DNA of 64,000 bases. It comes from Bin87 sp034423115. Lineage in GTDB: Bacteria; Chloroflexota; Dehalococcoidia; Lucifugimonadales; UBA3495. A program made the translations under genes and the position numbers. The DNA lies in assembly GCA_034423115.1 (NCBI GenBank), contig DAOUJD010000044.1, forward strand, positions 1-64,000, given 5' to 3'. Below the pieces are notes generated by a model. The model did not search any database. It saw only the letters and a list, made by a program, of their open reading frames with translations, and was not told the origin of the DNA. Shown here in pieces: positions 57,169 to 64,000 of this stretch. Positions within the stretch are counted from its first letter, which is position 1. The number at the start of each line of letters is the position of its first letter.

Positions 57169-58686
57169 ATGTGGACCGGCGACGATTTACAGAGGCTGGT
57201 CAAGAGGGAACTGAGCGATTACCGACTTTTGGTAGTCTCCAACCGCCAGCCGTATATTTTCAGTATCAACGAAGCGGGAGAACTCCACGGTCAAATGCCC
57301 CCCGGTGGGCTCACCGCTGCCATCGACCCATTGATGCGCGCTTGCGGCGGCACCTGGATCGCGCAGAGCAGCAGCCAGGCGGACCGTTCGGCTATGGACG
57401 AAAACGGGCGGATCCCGGTTCCTTTTGACTCTCCCGCATACCGTATGCGCCTATTGAATCTCAGCGAGGAAGAAAACAACGGGTATTACTACGGCTTTTC
57501 CAACGAGGGACTTTGGCCGCTCTGCCATATCGCTTACACCGAGCCGTTGTTTGACTCTGAGCATTTCGGCTTTTACCAGTCCGTGAATCGGCGGTTCGCC
57601 GATTTAGTGCTGGACGAAATCAGAGATGAACCCGCTATCGTTCTTATTCAGGACTATCATCTGGCGCTGCTGCCTCGTTACATACGAGAAATTAATCAGG
57701 AAGCCATCATTGGGCAATTCTGGCACATCCCGTGGCCCAATCCAGACATTCTTCGCATTTGTCCCTGGCAGGATGAAATCCTTGACGGCATGCTGGGCAA
57801 CGACCTTTTGGGTTTTCACCTGTCGGGCGACTGCCAGAATTTCATCAACTGTGTTGACGCCAATCTCGACGCCCAGGTAGATCCGGACTACGGCCTGGTG
57901 GATTACCGAAACGAAACTACGCTGGTGCGGCCATTTCCCATCAGCATCGACTTTGACAACCTCGACGCTGAAGCCAGGACCGAGGAAGTGCAGACTGAGA
58001 TGGCGCGTCTTTCCCAGGAACTGGGCCTGAACCGTGGCCGGATCCTGGGGTTGGGCATTGATCGTCAGGACTACACCAAGGGCATACCGCATCGACTGCG
58101 GGCGGTGGAGAGGCTGTTCGAAAAATGGCCCCAATACCGTGGTCGGCTGATCTTCTTGCAGGCGGGCGCTACCAGTCGGACCAACATCGACTCGTACATG
58201 CAGCTAACCATCGATATCGAAGCCATTGTTAATCGCATCAATGAGCGATTCGGGTACGACGGTTGGCAACCGATACTCTATTGGCCCACCTCCTTGCCCT
58301 CTCCCACCTTTTCAGCGCTGCGTCGATTGGCCAGTTTCTGCGCCGAAAGCAGCCTGCACGACGGGATGAACCTGGTTGCCAAGGAGTACGTGGCCTCTCG
58401 CGTCGACGAGGACGGCGTACTTATTCTGAGTGCCTTCGCCGGAGCGGCACAGGAACTCACCGGTTCGTTGATTATCAATCCCTACGCCACGGAGCAGTTT
58501 GCGGACGCCATCCACCAGGCGCTGAACATGACGGACCTGGAACGACGGATGCGAATGCGCCAGATGCGCAACACGGTGCAGGAAAACAACATCTATAAAT
58601 GGGCCGGGCGCATCATGATGCACCTGATGCAGGCCAGCACGCCCGATCATTCCAGACTAACGGCCACCGTCGCTTCAACCGCTTGA
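57169..58686 (+). CDS. otsA: trehalose-6-phosphate synthase (GT20)
   Basis: A 505-residue GT20 glycosyltransferase that joins UDP-glucose and glucose-6-phosphate. It starts LLVVSNRQPYIFS and carries PPGGLTAAIDPL, the IQDYHLALLPRYIRE acceptor region, FWHIPWPNPDILRICPW, the LGIDRQDYTKGIPHRLRA donor-binding segment (R and K) and SLHDGMNLVAKEYVA. AAGGAAGG precedes the ATG. The otsB gene lies 76 bp downstream. A glucosylglycerol-phosphate synthase is the main alternative for a GT20 enzyme, but pairing with OtsB favours trehalose. Confidence 0.92.
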   Translation: MWTGDDLQRLVKRELSDYRLLVVSNRQPYIFSINEAGELHGQMPPGGLTAAIDPLMRACGGTWIAQSSSQADRSAMDENGRIPVPFDSPAYRMRLLNLSEEENNGYYYGFSNEGLWPLCHIAYTEPLFDSEHFGFYQSVNRRFADLVLDEIRDEPAIVLIQDYHLALLPRYIREINQEAIIGQFWHIPWPNPDILRICPWQDEILDGMLGNDLLGFHLSGDCQNFINCVDANLDAQVDPDYGLVDYRNETTLVRPFPISIDFDNLDAEARTEEVQTEMARLSQELGLNRGRILGLGIDRQDYTKGIPHRLRAVERLFEKWPQYRGRLIFLQAGATSRTNIDSYMQLTIDIEAIVNRINERFGYDGWQPILYWPTSLPSPTFSALRRLASFCAESSLHDGMNLVAKEYVASRVDEDGVLILSAFAGAAQELTGSLIINPYATEQFADAIHQALNMTDLERRMRMRQMRNTVQENNIYKWAGRIMMHLMQASTPDHSRLTATVASTA

Positions 58687-58762
58687 TTATCGGACAATCT
58701 ACTCCGCGGAGCATCTCCGTGGAGCATCGGGCGACAACCACTGCAGCGGCGGGAATATTCGG

Positions 58763-59560
58763 GTGACCGGGATCAACCGACCTGCCGATTTCCCAGGCTG
58801 GGCCACTGTATTTCCGGAGGGGGCGCCTTGTCCTGGCGTCCTGCTCCTGCTGGATTTCGACGGTACCCTTTCGGAAATCGTCCCTAGTCCAGAGACGGCG
58901 GTGTTGCGGCCCGGCAACGTCCGATCTCTCCAGATGCTTAGCAGGAAACCCGGATCTACCGTTGGCATCATCAGCGGGCGCGCACTTGACGACGTGGCTA
59001 ACCGGGTTGGATTACCGGAACTGGTATACGCCGGGAATCACGGTATGGAGATCAAAGGCCCGGGTTTCCAATACTTGCATCCCGACGTTTTGGGAATCGT
59101 TCCCCACCTGTCGGCAACGGCATCTCTCTTGCGCCGGAGCCTGACCGAAATACCCGGAGCGCAACTGGAGGACAAGACGATCACGTTGACGGTGCACTAT
59201 CGACAGGCCCCTGCTGGTTATCACGAGGAAATTCAGTCGATGGTAAGCGCAGTTACGTACCCTGAAGTGGAAGATGGTCGATACCTGCTGACCCACGCCA
59301 AGGCGGCCATCGAGGTGAGGCCAGCGGTGGACTGGCACAAGGGGAGAGCGCTGGAGTTCATTCGCTCCCGATTGGCTCCCGGAGCATACCCAATCTACAT
59401 CGGCGACGACCGCACCGATGAGGATGCTTTTCGGGCGGCGCAGGCTGCGGGTGGCTGTGGGGTGTTCGTGGGACCGGCCGGCGCGGTGACCGACGCCCGC
59501 TACCGGTTGGAATCGCCGGCGGCCGTCAGCGCCGCGCTCGCGGATCTTGCTTTATTGTAG
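58763..59560 (+). CDS. otsB: trehalose-6-phosphate phosphatase
   Basis: A 265-residue HAD-superfamily phosphatase releasing trehalose from its 6-phosphate. D31 and D33 in LLDFDGTLSEIV are the nucleophile and acid. VGIISGRALDDVANRVGLPELVYAGNHGMEI, HKGRALEFIRSRL and YIGDDRTDEDAF (motif IV) complete it. The start is a GTG at 58763; the preceding GGCGGGAATATTCGG gives only a weak ribosome binding site. It follows otsA on the same strand. Confidence 0.93.
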   Translation: MTGINRPADFPGWATVFPEGAPCPGVLLLLDFDGTLSEIVPSPETAVLRPGNVRSLQMLSRKPGSTVGIISGRALDDVANRVGLPELVYAGNHGMEIKGPGFQYLHPDVLGIVPHLSATASLLRRSLTEIPGAQLEDKTITLTVHYRQAPAGYHEEIQSMVSAVTYPEVEDGRYLLTHAKAAIEVRPAVDWHKGRALEFIRSRLAPGAYPIYIGDDRTDEDAFRAAQAAGGCGVFVGPAGAVTDARYRLESPAAVSAALADLALL

Positions 59561-59725
59561 GAGCGCAGTTTGCCCGGGGCTGGCGGTGGAGCGTCCTGCG
59601 CTGGGTGACGCGCGGCGTGCCAGAACGATTCCAACCCATCCTGGCAATATGGTTGTGCTATTATTGGCCGCGTCCGGCTTAGTTCCATCGAGCCACTCTG
59701 CTTGCCGGACGGTGCATCTCACCCA

Positions 59726-60436
59726 ATGATCGACGCCATATTTTTCGATTTCTACAACACCCTGGTGCGCTTCTGGCCTCCGCTGCCCCAGATTCAACAC
59801 GCCGCTTGCCAGAATCTGGGCATCCGCGTCCCCCCCGATGAGTTGGCCCGTGGTTACGCCATCGCCGACCTGTATTTCAACGAAGAAAACCACCGTTCGC
59901 CGCTGGGTGAACGCGACGCCGCCGACCGCGACGCGTTTTTTGCGCGTTACGAGCAAATCATTCTCGAGGAGGCGGGAGTGGCGGTGTCGCTGCGCATGGC
60001 AAAACAGATCTGGGACATGGCGATATCGGTTCCCAAAGAGCTTGTCGAGTTTGAAGAAACTCGGCCGGTGCTCGCTGAACTCAAATCACGCGGTTACCGG
60101 TTGGCGGTCCTGACCAATTTACGTCGGGACATGGAGCAACTCACCAAGCAATTGGGCATCCACGAATACCTGGAGTTTTCGATCACGGGCCGCGAAGTCG
60201 GGGAGAAGCCGGCCACAGCCATCTTTGAGGCGGGGTTAAAACGTATGGCAGTGCAACCGCAACATGCCATGCACGTGGGAGACCAACCACGCTCCGATGT
60301 CGAAGGAGCACGCGAAGCCGGCCTGTATCCGGTCCTTATCGACCGAGGGGGATTCCACGCCGGCGTAGAAGGTTGCGACCATATCGACAGCTTGGAAGGG
60401 CTCTACCCGTTGCTGGACAAACTCGCTACCTGCTGA
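59726..60436 (+). CDS. HAD-superfamily hydrolase
   Basis: A 236-residue HAD hydrolase. Motif I is D8-F-Y10-N-T-L, in which the usual second Asp of DxD is Tyr, as in a known subset of HAD proteins; then LAVLTNLRRDMEQLTKQLGI (motif II), K in GEKPATAIFEAGLKRM (motif III) and HVGDQPRSDVEGAREAGL (motif IV). The substrate is unknown. I start at ATG 59726, at the conserved nucleophile strand; the in-frame TTG at 59702 lies upstream without a good ribosome binding site. It precedes the selenoprotein candidate by 38 bp. Confidence 0.87.
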   Translation: MIDAIFFDFYNTLVRFWPPLPQIQHAACQNLGIRVPPDELARGYAIADLYFNEENHRSPLGERDAADRDAFFARYEQIILEEAGVAVSLRMAKQIWDMAISVPKELVEFEETRPVLAELKSRGYRLAVLTNLRRDMEQLTKQLGIHEYLEFSITGREVGEKPATAIFEAGLKRMAVQPQHAMHVGDQPRSDVEGAREAGLYPVLIDRGGFHAGVEGCDHIDSLEGLYPLLDKLATC

Positions 60437-60474
60437 CGCTCGAACATCACCCATCACACCATCGGGGAGGCTTT

Positions 60475-61134
60475 ATGACGACCCCAACGCCAGCGCACAA
60501 CCATCCTGGAGACGCCAACCCGGTCCACGTAATCGTCTGGTACGACTATATTTGACCCTGGTGCTATGTCGGCCTGGAACGCGTCGACAAACTGGCGGAA
60601 GAATACGACGTAACCGTGGAAGGGCGAGCGTACCTCCTGCGCCCGGACACTCCGGTCGAAGGCCGTGTCCGCGAACCGCGGCCCGGCGAAAGCGACGACG
60701 AGCTTTCCGACCCGCTGCGCACTCAGGCCCGAGAGGCCAATATCGTCATGCGGCCGCCCCGCTACACCCCTAACAGCCTGAACTCTCTGCAGGCGACCGA
60801 GTATGCCCAGGAGCATGGCAAGTTCCTGGAATACCACCACGCGGCTTACGAGGCGTATTGGGACCGCCGGGAGAACCTCGGCGATCCATCAGTCCTCGCC
60901 GACATCGGCGCCAGCGTGGGATTGGATGGTGCGGAACTGCGGGCGCGAGTCGAATCAGGACACTATGCCCAGCGCGTCGTCGACCAGTATCAGGAAGCTC
61001 TAGGGTACGGGATTCGCGGCATCCCGACGTTCGTGTTCGACAACTTGCTTTTCACAGGCGCCCAACCTTACGAGGTGTTCCAAAGGGTGATGGATAAGGC
61101 CCTCGAAAACCGGGAGTCCGGACAGTCTCAATAG
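60475..61134 (+). CDS. DsbA/FrnE-like oxidoreductase, candidate selenoprotein (UPWC active site)
   Basis: From ATG 60475, 7 nt after GGGGAGG, the frame runs 219 residues to 61134 with a single internal TGA at 60553-60555. It falls at residue 27 in the sequence WYDYI-U-PWCYVGLERV, exactly where the family has the first cysteine of CPWC; C30 is the second. Downstream features are intact: the helical insertion with AQEHGKFLEYHHAAYEAYW, the cis-proline GIPTFVFDN and a final GAQPYEVFQRVMDKAL helix. A hairpin with a CUGGAAC loop lies 19-25 nt after the TGA. The protein would be a cytoplasmic thiol-disulfide oxidoreductase. A nonsense mutation or sequencing error is the alternative reading. Confidence 0.8.
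60553..60590 (+). promoter_or_regulatory. candidate selenocysteine TGA with SECIS-like hairpin
   Basis: UGUCG (60567-60571) pairs with CGACA (60585-60589), and an inner GC/GC pair closes a 7-nt loop CUGGAAC (60574-60580). The loop starts 19 nt after the UGA, within the spacing of bacterial SECIS elements such as that of E. coli fdhF, and carries a GG in the loop. The fold is short and only a hand prediction. Confidence 0.5.
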
Positions 61135-61298
61135 CCTCGGTGCGCGGGCCCGTGGTCGGCGACGTTTGCCAGCCGGGTTCGCGGGCGTCGGATTATGACG
61201 TTTGGGCGGCTACCGTGTACGGTCGCGGCGGGCAGTCGAGGATGGCCAAACGGTCAGATGCTGCGCTTACGTCTGTCGTCGCCCGTTGGTCACTTTCG

Positions 61299-61328
61299 TT
61301 GCCCGGCTGGTAGCCCGTGTGCTAGACT
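61299..61328 (+). promoter_or_regulatory. candidate promoter of the nuoE-F-G operon
   Basis: TTGCCC (61299-61304) and TAGACT (61323-61328) are separated by 18 bp, 53 bp before the nuoE start. The remaining spacer 61135-61298 shows no gene. Confidence 0.5.
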
Positions 61329-61381
61329 GGCGGCGGCCACTCCCCTTTGTAATAGTTTTCACAAACTAACGGACCTGACCA

Positions 61382-61861
61382 ATGGACGCCGCTACCCAGT
61401 CCCTGATCAGCGACGCAGTCAACAATCAATCCCAGCCCACGGTTACCGTCTTGTCCTCGCTGTTGGCTGTCGAGGACGCCATCGGCTACATTCCGAAAGA
61501 GGCAGTAGAAGCGGTGGCGCTGCGCATGGACGCCACAATCAACGACGTTTGGGCGGTTGCCACGTTCTATCCCAACTTCCGGTTCGATCCGCCGATGGAA
61601 CACCGCATCGAGGTTTGTTGGGGGCCATCCTGCCACGTAATGGGAGCCGACCGGATCATTGCCGCCGCCCAGGACTCGCTCGGTCTCAACGACGAGGGCG
61701 ACACCCCTGACGGCAAGGCGACTCTGCGGTACAACACCTGTCTGGGCGCATGCGCACACGCTCCGGTGATAGCAATTGACCACCACCTGGCAGGTCGCGC
61801 TACGCCCGACTCCACCCGTCAAAAAATAGCGGACGCTTTGCGGTCCGCCGGCTCGCATTGA
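61382..61861 (+). CDS. nuoE: NuoE-like [2Fe-2S] subunit
   Basis: A 159-residue thioredoxin-like ferredoxin. An N-terminal helical segment (LSSLLAVEDAIGYIPKEAVEAVALRM) is followed by VATFYPNFRF and the cluster ligands C79, C84 (VCWGPSC), C120 and C124 (NTCLGAC). It is the small electron-transfer subunit of complex I, NAD-dependent formate dehydrogenase (FdsG) or bidirectional hydrogenase (HoxE). The next two genes are NuoF- and NuoG-like, so it works with them. Which complex is meant cannot be decided in this window. Confidence 0.88.
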   Translation: MDAATQSLISDAVNNQSQPTVTVLSSLLAVEDAIGYIPKEAVEAVALRMDATINDVWAVATFYPNFRFDPPMEHRIEVCWGPSCHVMGADRIIAAAQDSLGLNDEGDTPDGKATLRYNTCLGACAHAPVIAIDHHLAGRATPDSTRQKIADALRSAGSH

Positions 61862-61875
61862 TCTGACGGTTCCCC

Positions 61876-63633
61876 TTGGCCACACCTAATACTGCTGATT
61901 TCGACACCATCCTGGCTGAGGCGCAACGCCGATGGCAGGATTTGACCAACGGCGATCGGCCGTGGATCCGCATCGGCACCGGATTGGCCGGTGAGGCGGC
62001 CGGTAGTTTCGAGGTCGTCGCAGCCACCAAGCGCGCTCTGGCCGATCAGAATGTCGCCGCCAATGTTTCGGAGGTGGGCACTCTCGGCCTCTGTTTCGCA
62101 GAGCCCCTCATGGATGTCCAGACTCCGGGCGGGCCACGGGTTTTTTATCGCAATGTGACGCCCGAGCTTGCCGGGAACATCGTCCGGCAACACGCGGCGG
62201 GCGGCAATCCCATCAGCGAACACGCCATTGGCTATCTTGGCGACCGCGCTTTGGCTCCGGATGGCATCCCGCATTTGGACGATCATCCCATGCGTTCGCT
62301 GGAGCAGCGGATTGCCCTGCGCAACGCGGGAAACATTGATCCGTCCGACCTCTATCAGTACATCGCCAACGGCGGGTACTCGGCCTTGAACAAAGCCCTA
62401 ACCGAAATGTCGCCCGACGAAGCGCGACAGGAAGTAGTTTCCTCAGGGCTGAGAGGCCGCGGCGGAGCGGCGTTCCCCGCTGGAGTCAAGTGGGGCTTCC
62501 TGGCTGGTAACCCCGATCCCAACAAATACATCCTGTGCAATTGTGAAGAAGGCGATCCCGGCGCTTTCAATGATCGCGGAATCCTGGAAAGCGACCCCGC
62601 GACGGTCGTGGAAGGCATCACCATTGCCGGCTACGCCTGCAATGCCAACCGCGGTTACATCTTCATCCGGCACGGCCACAACCAGCCGATAGATCGAACT
62701 CGGGCGGTCATCGCGCAGGCTTACGAACTTGGTCTGCTGGGCCAGAACATCCTGGGGACCGGTTTCTCGTTCGATGTTGAGGTGGCTCTTACCGGCGATT
62801 CGTACGTATCGGGAGAGGAAACCGCCTTGATGGAGGCCATTGAGGGCAAGCGTTCTATGCCGCGCTATCGGCCTCCCTTCCCGGCCCAGGTTGGCGTTTT
62901 CGGCAAACCGTCCAACATCAACAACGTCAAGACCCTGGCCTACGTCCCTGAGATAGTCGCCCGGGGTGGCGAGTGGTTCGCCAGCATCGGAACGCCGGCG
63001 GATCCTGAGCGACGCATTAATGGCAGCAGCGGCACCGCGATCCTCTGCCTGTCCGGCGACATCACCTACACCGGCCTCATCGAAGTGCCCTTGGGAATGA
63101 CCCTTCGCCAGGTGCTGTTCGACATGGCCGGCGGAGTTCCCAACGGCAAGCGCATGAAGCTGCTGCAAACCGGCGGCCCGTTGGGCGGTGTCCTTTCCGC
63201 CAGCGACGCCAACCTGGATCTGGTTCTCGATTTCGACGTGTTCCGGGCGGCCGGTGCCATCCTCGGCTCCGGTGGAATAATAGTGTGCGACGAGGACACG
63301 TGCGCCGTTGACCTCACGCGCAACCTGATCGCCTTTTGCCAGTACGAATCCTGCGGCAAGTGTTTCCCGTGTCGTATGGGAATGAGTCATCTCCTTGAGG
63401 TGCTGGAACGCATCAGCAACCTGGAAGGCACCGAGGAAGATCTGGCGTTGATGCGCAACATCGGCGAGAACATGCAGGCCGGGTCCCTGTGCGGGCACGG
63501 GCAGTTGGGATTCAACCCGGTGTCGTCCGCCCTGCGTTACTTCGGCGACGAGTTTGAGGCGCATATCCGGGACAAACGGCACACCGGCGAATGCCCCGAA
63601 CAGGTTTTCTCGCCCGGGCTAACCCGCAGGTAG
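61876..63633 (+). CDS. nuoF: NuoF-like NADH/FMN-binding subunit with degenerate N-terminal domain
   Basis: A 585-residue flavoprotein that takes electrons from NADH. The NADH/FMN-binding core starts near residue 190 with SGLRGRGGAAFPAGVKW, then NCEEGDPGAFNDRGILESDP and VALTGDSYVSGEETALMEAIEG. The [4Fe-4S] ligands lie in ESCGKCFPCRMG with a later cysteine in SLCGHGQLG. The first 110 residues are a thioredoxin-like domain in which three of the four [2Fe-2S] cysteines are gone; only C73 remains. The start is a TTG at 61876 without a strong ribosome binding site. It follows nuoE by 14 bp. Confidence 0.9.
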   Translation: MATPNTADFDTILAEAQRRWQDLTNGDRPWIRIGTGLAGEAAGSFEVVAATKRALADQNVAANVSEVGTLGLCFAEPLMDVQTPGGPRVFYRNVTPELAGNIVRQHAAGGNPISEHAIGYLGDRALAPDGIPHLDDHPMRSLEQRIALRNAGNIDPSDLYQYIANGGYSALNKALTEMSPDEARQEVVSSGLRGRGGAAFPAGVKWGFLAGNPDPNKYILCNCEEGDPGAFNDRGILESDPATVVEGITIAGYACNANRGYIFIRHGHNQPIDRTRAVIAQAYELGLLGQNILGTGFSFDVEVALTGDSYVSGEETALMEAIEGKRSMPRYRPPFPAQVGVFGKPSNINNVKTLAYVPEIVARGGEWFASIGTPADPERRINGSSGTAILCLSGDITYTGLIEVPLGMTLRQVLFDMAGGVPNGKRMKLLQTGGPLGGVLSASDANLDLVLDFDVFRAAGAILGSGGIIVCDEDTCAVDLTRNLIAFCQYESCGKCFPCRMGMSHLLEVLERISNLEGTEEDLALMRNIGENMQAGSLCGHGQLGFNPVSSALRYFGDEFEAHIRDKRHTGECPEQVFSPGLTRR

Positions 63634-63686
63634 CCGCGCCGGGTACATGTCTGGTCGGCCACAGCAATCGCGGATTAGGAGCTCCC

Positions 63687-64000
63687 ATGCCTGACGACAT
63701 CACCATCTCGATAGACGGGGTGGAAATCAGGACACAGCCCGGCAAAATGGTCCTCGAGGCGGCCATCGAAGCTGGAGTGTACGTCCCTTACCTGTGTTAC
63801 CACTCCGGCATGAAGCCCTACGCTGCGTGCCGCATGTGCGTCGTTGTCGCGGAAAACGAACGGGGTCGGGTTCCGGGCTTCCCGGCTGCCTGCACCTTGG
63901 CCGCCACCGACGGCATGACCGTTTGGAGCGAAACGCCCGACGTGAACGAACTGCGGCGTTCGGTCATGCAGATGCTGATCGCCGAGCACCCCAACGGATG
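63687..64000 (+). CDS. NuoG-like or formate dehydrogenase alpha subunit, N-terminus (cut by window edge)
   Basis: The first 104 residues of a large subunit. A plant-type [2Fe-2S] domain carries C37, C48, C51 and C69 (PYLCYHSGMKPYAACRMC and PAACTLAATDG). It is followed by MQMLIAEHPNG, the start of the His-containing [4Fe-4S] region. This N-terminus is shared by NuoG, NAD-dependent formate dehydrogenase FdhA and some hydrogenases. The molybdopterin domain that would separate them lies outside. It starts at ATG 63687 after TTAGGAGC. Confidence 0.85.
   Translation, partial: MPDDITISIDGVEIRTQPGKMVLEAAIEAGVYVPYLCYHSGMKPYAACRMCVVVAENERGRVPGFPAACTLAATDGMTVWSETPDVNELRRSVMQMLIAEHPNG

Noticed and set aside
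60616..61134. Short DsbA-like protein starting at 60616
   Set aside because: It lacks the active site, the first beta strand and a ribosome binding site; the longer frame through TGA 60553 explains all family features.
62443..63582. 379-codon antisense frame over nuoF
   Set aside because: Shadow of nuoF; no start signal or homology.
1..64000. tRNA, rRNA or CRISPR arrays
   Set aside because: No cloverleaf-like segment with a T-loop GTTCAANNC, no rRNA stretch and no regularly spaced direct repeats were seen in the intergenic regions.

Overview
The window reads as a moderately GC-rich bacterial chromosome segment. Gene content and order suggest a Chloroflexota lineage near Dehalococcoidia/SAR202. 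The pointers are the long uninterrupted str-S10-spc-alpha block, decaprenyl-phosphate phosphoribosyltransferase, an arylsulfotransferase-like protein, a SCP2-type thiolase homologue and a NuoE/NuoF/NuoG-like set. This placement is an inference from gene content; no rRNA gene is present to confirm it. I found no tRNA, rRNA or CRISPR array.

Layout. 1-4.6 kb: the tail of an IS110-type transposase, a DUF5615/DUF433 toxin-antitoxin-like pair, and a minus-strand operon (hypothetical membrane protein, larB, a flippase-like membrane protein, a UbiA-type prenyltransferase), then a divergent hotdog thioesterase. 4.67-5.88 kb: a complete IS4-like insertion sequence with 14-bp terminal inverted repeats and an 8-bp target duplication. 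5.9-8.6 kb: an Rrf2 regulator, MoeB/ThiF and a CysM-type cysteine synthase. 8.6-14.7 kb: a translation/transcription operon, nusA-ylxR-infB-rbfA-truB, ending in a small NrtS-like membrane protein. 14.7-20.2 kb: lexA with a clear promoter and candidate operator, rpsT, groEL, a Dcd/dUTPase, queG and an EVE-domain protein. 20.5-23.4 kb: a thiolase-like protein, ychF and a GNAT.

23.4-31 kb is a methionine-cycle and salvage region: a SAM-I riboswitch with a readable terminator/antiterminator pair controls mtnA, followed by an arylsulfotransferase-like protein, mtnP, a rhodanese, ahcY and metK, with several REP-like intergenic repeats between them. 31-34.6 kb holds two RDD membrane proteins around a phosphohexomutase, and a CcdA-like protein. 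34.6-56.7 kb is a minus-strand block of 30 ribosomal protein genes plus fusA, secY, adk, map, infA, rpoA and truA. tuf is absent after fusA, and rpmJ (37 codons) is included.

57-61 kb carries otsA-otsB (trehalose), a HAD phosphatase, and the most notable gene of the window: a DsbA/FrnE-like oxidoreductase whose frame is interrupted only by a TGA at exactly the first cysteine of the CPWC active site. This is a strong selenocysteine candidate. 61.4-64 kb starts a nuoE-nuoF-nuoG-like (or NAD-formate dehydrogenase) operon that runs off the end.

Other points of interest are a ylxR gene that seems to start at ATT, a possible structured RNA ahead of nusA, an NrtS protein carrying a zinc-ribbon-like N-terminus, a thiolase homologue with no visible catalytic cysteines, and unusual low-complexity extensions on S5, L5, S17 and NusA.
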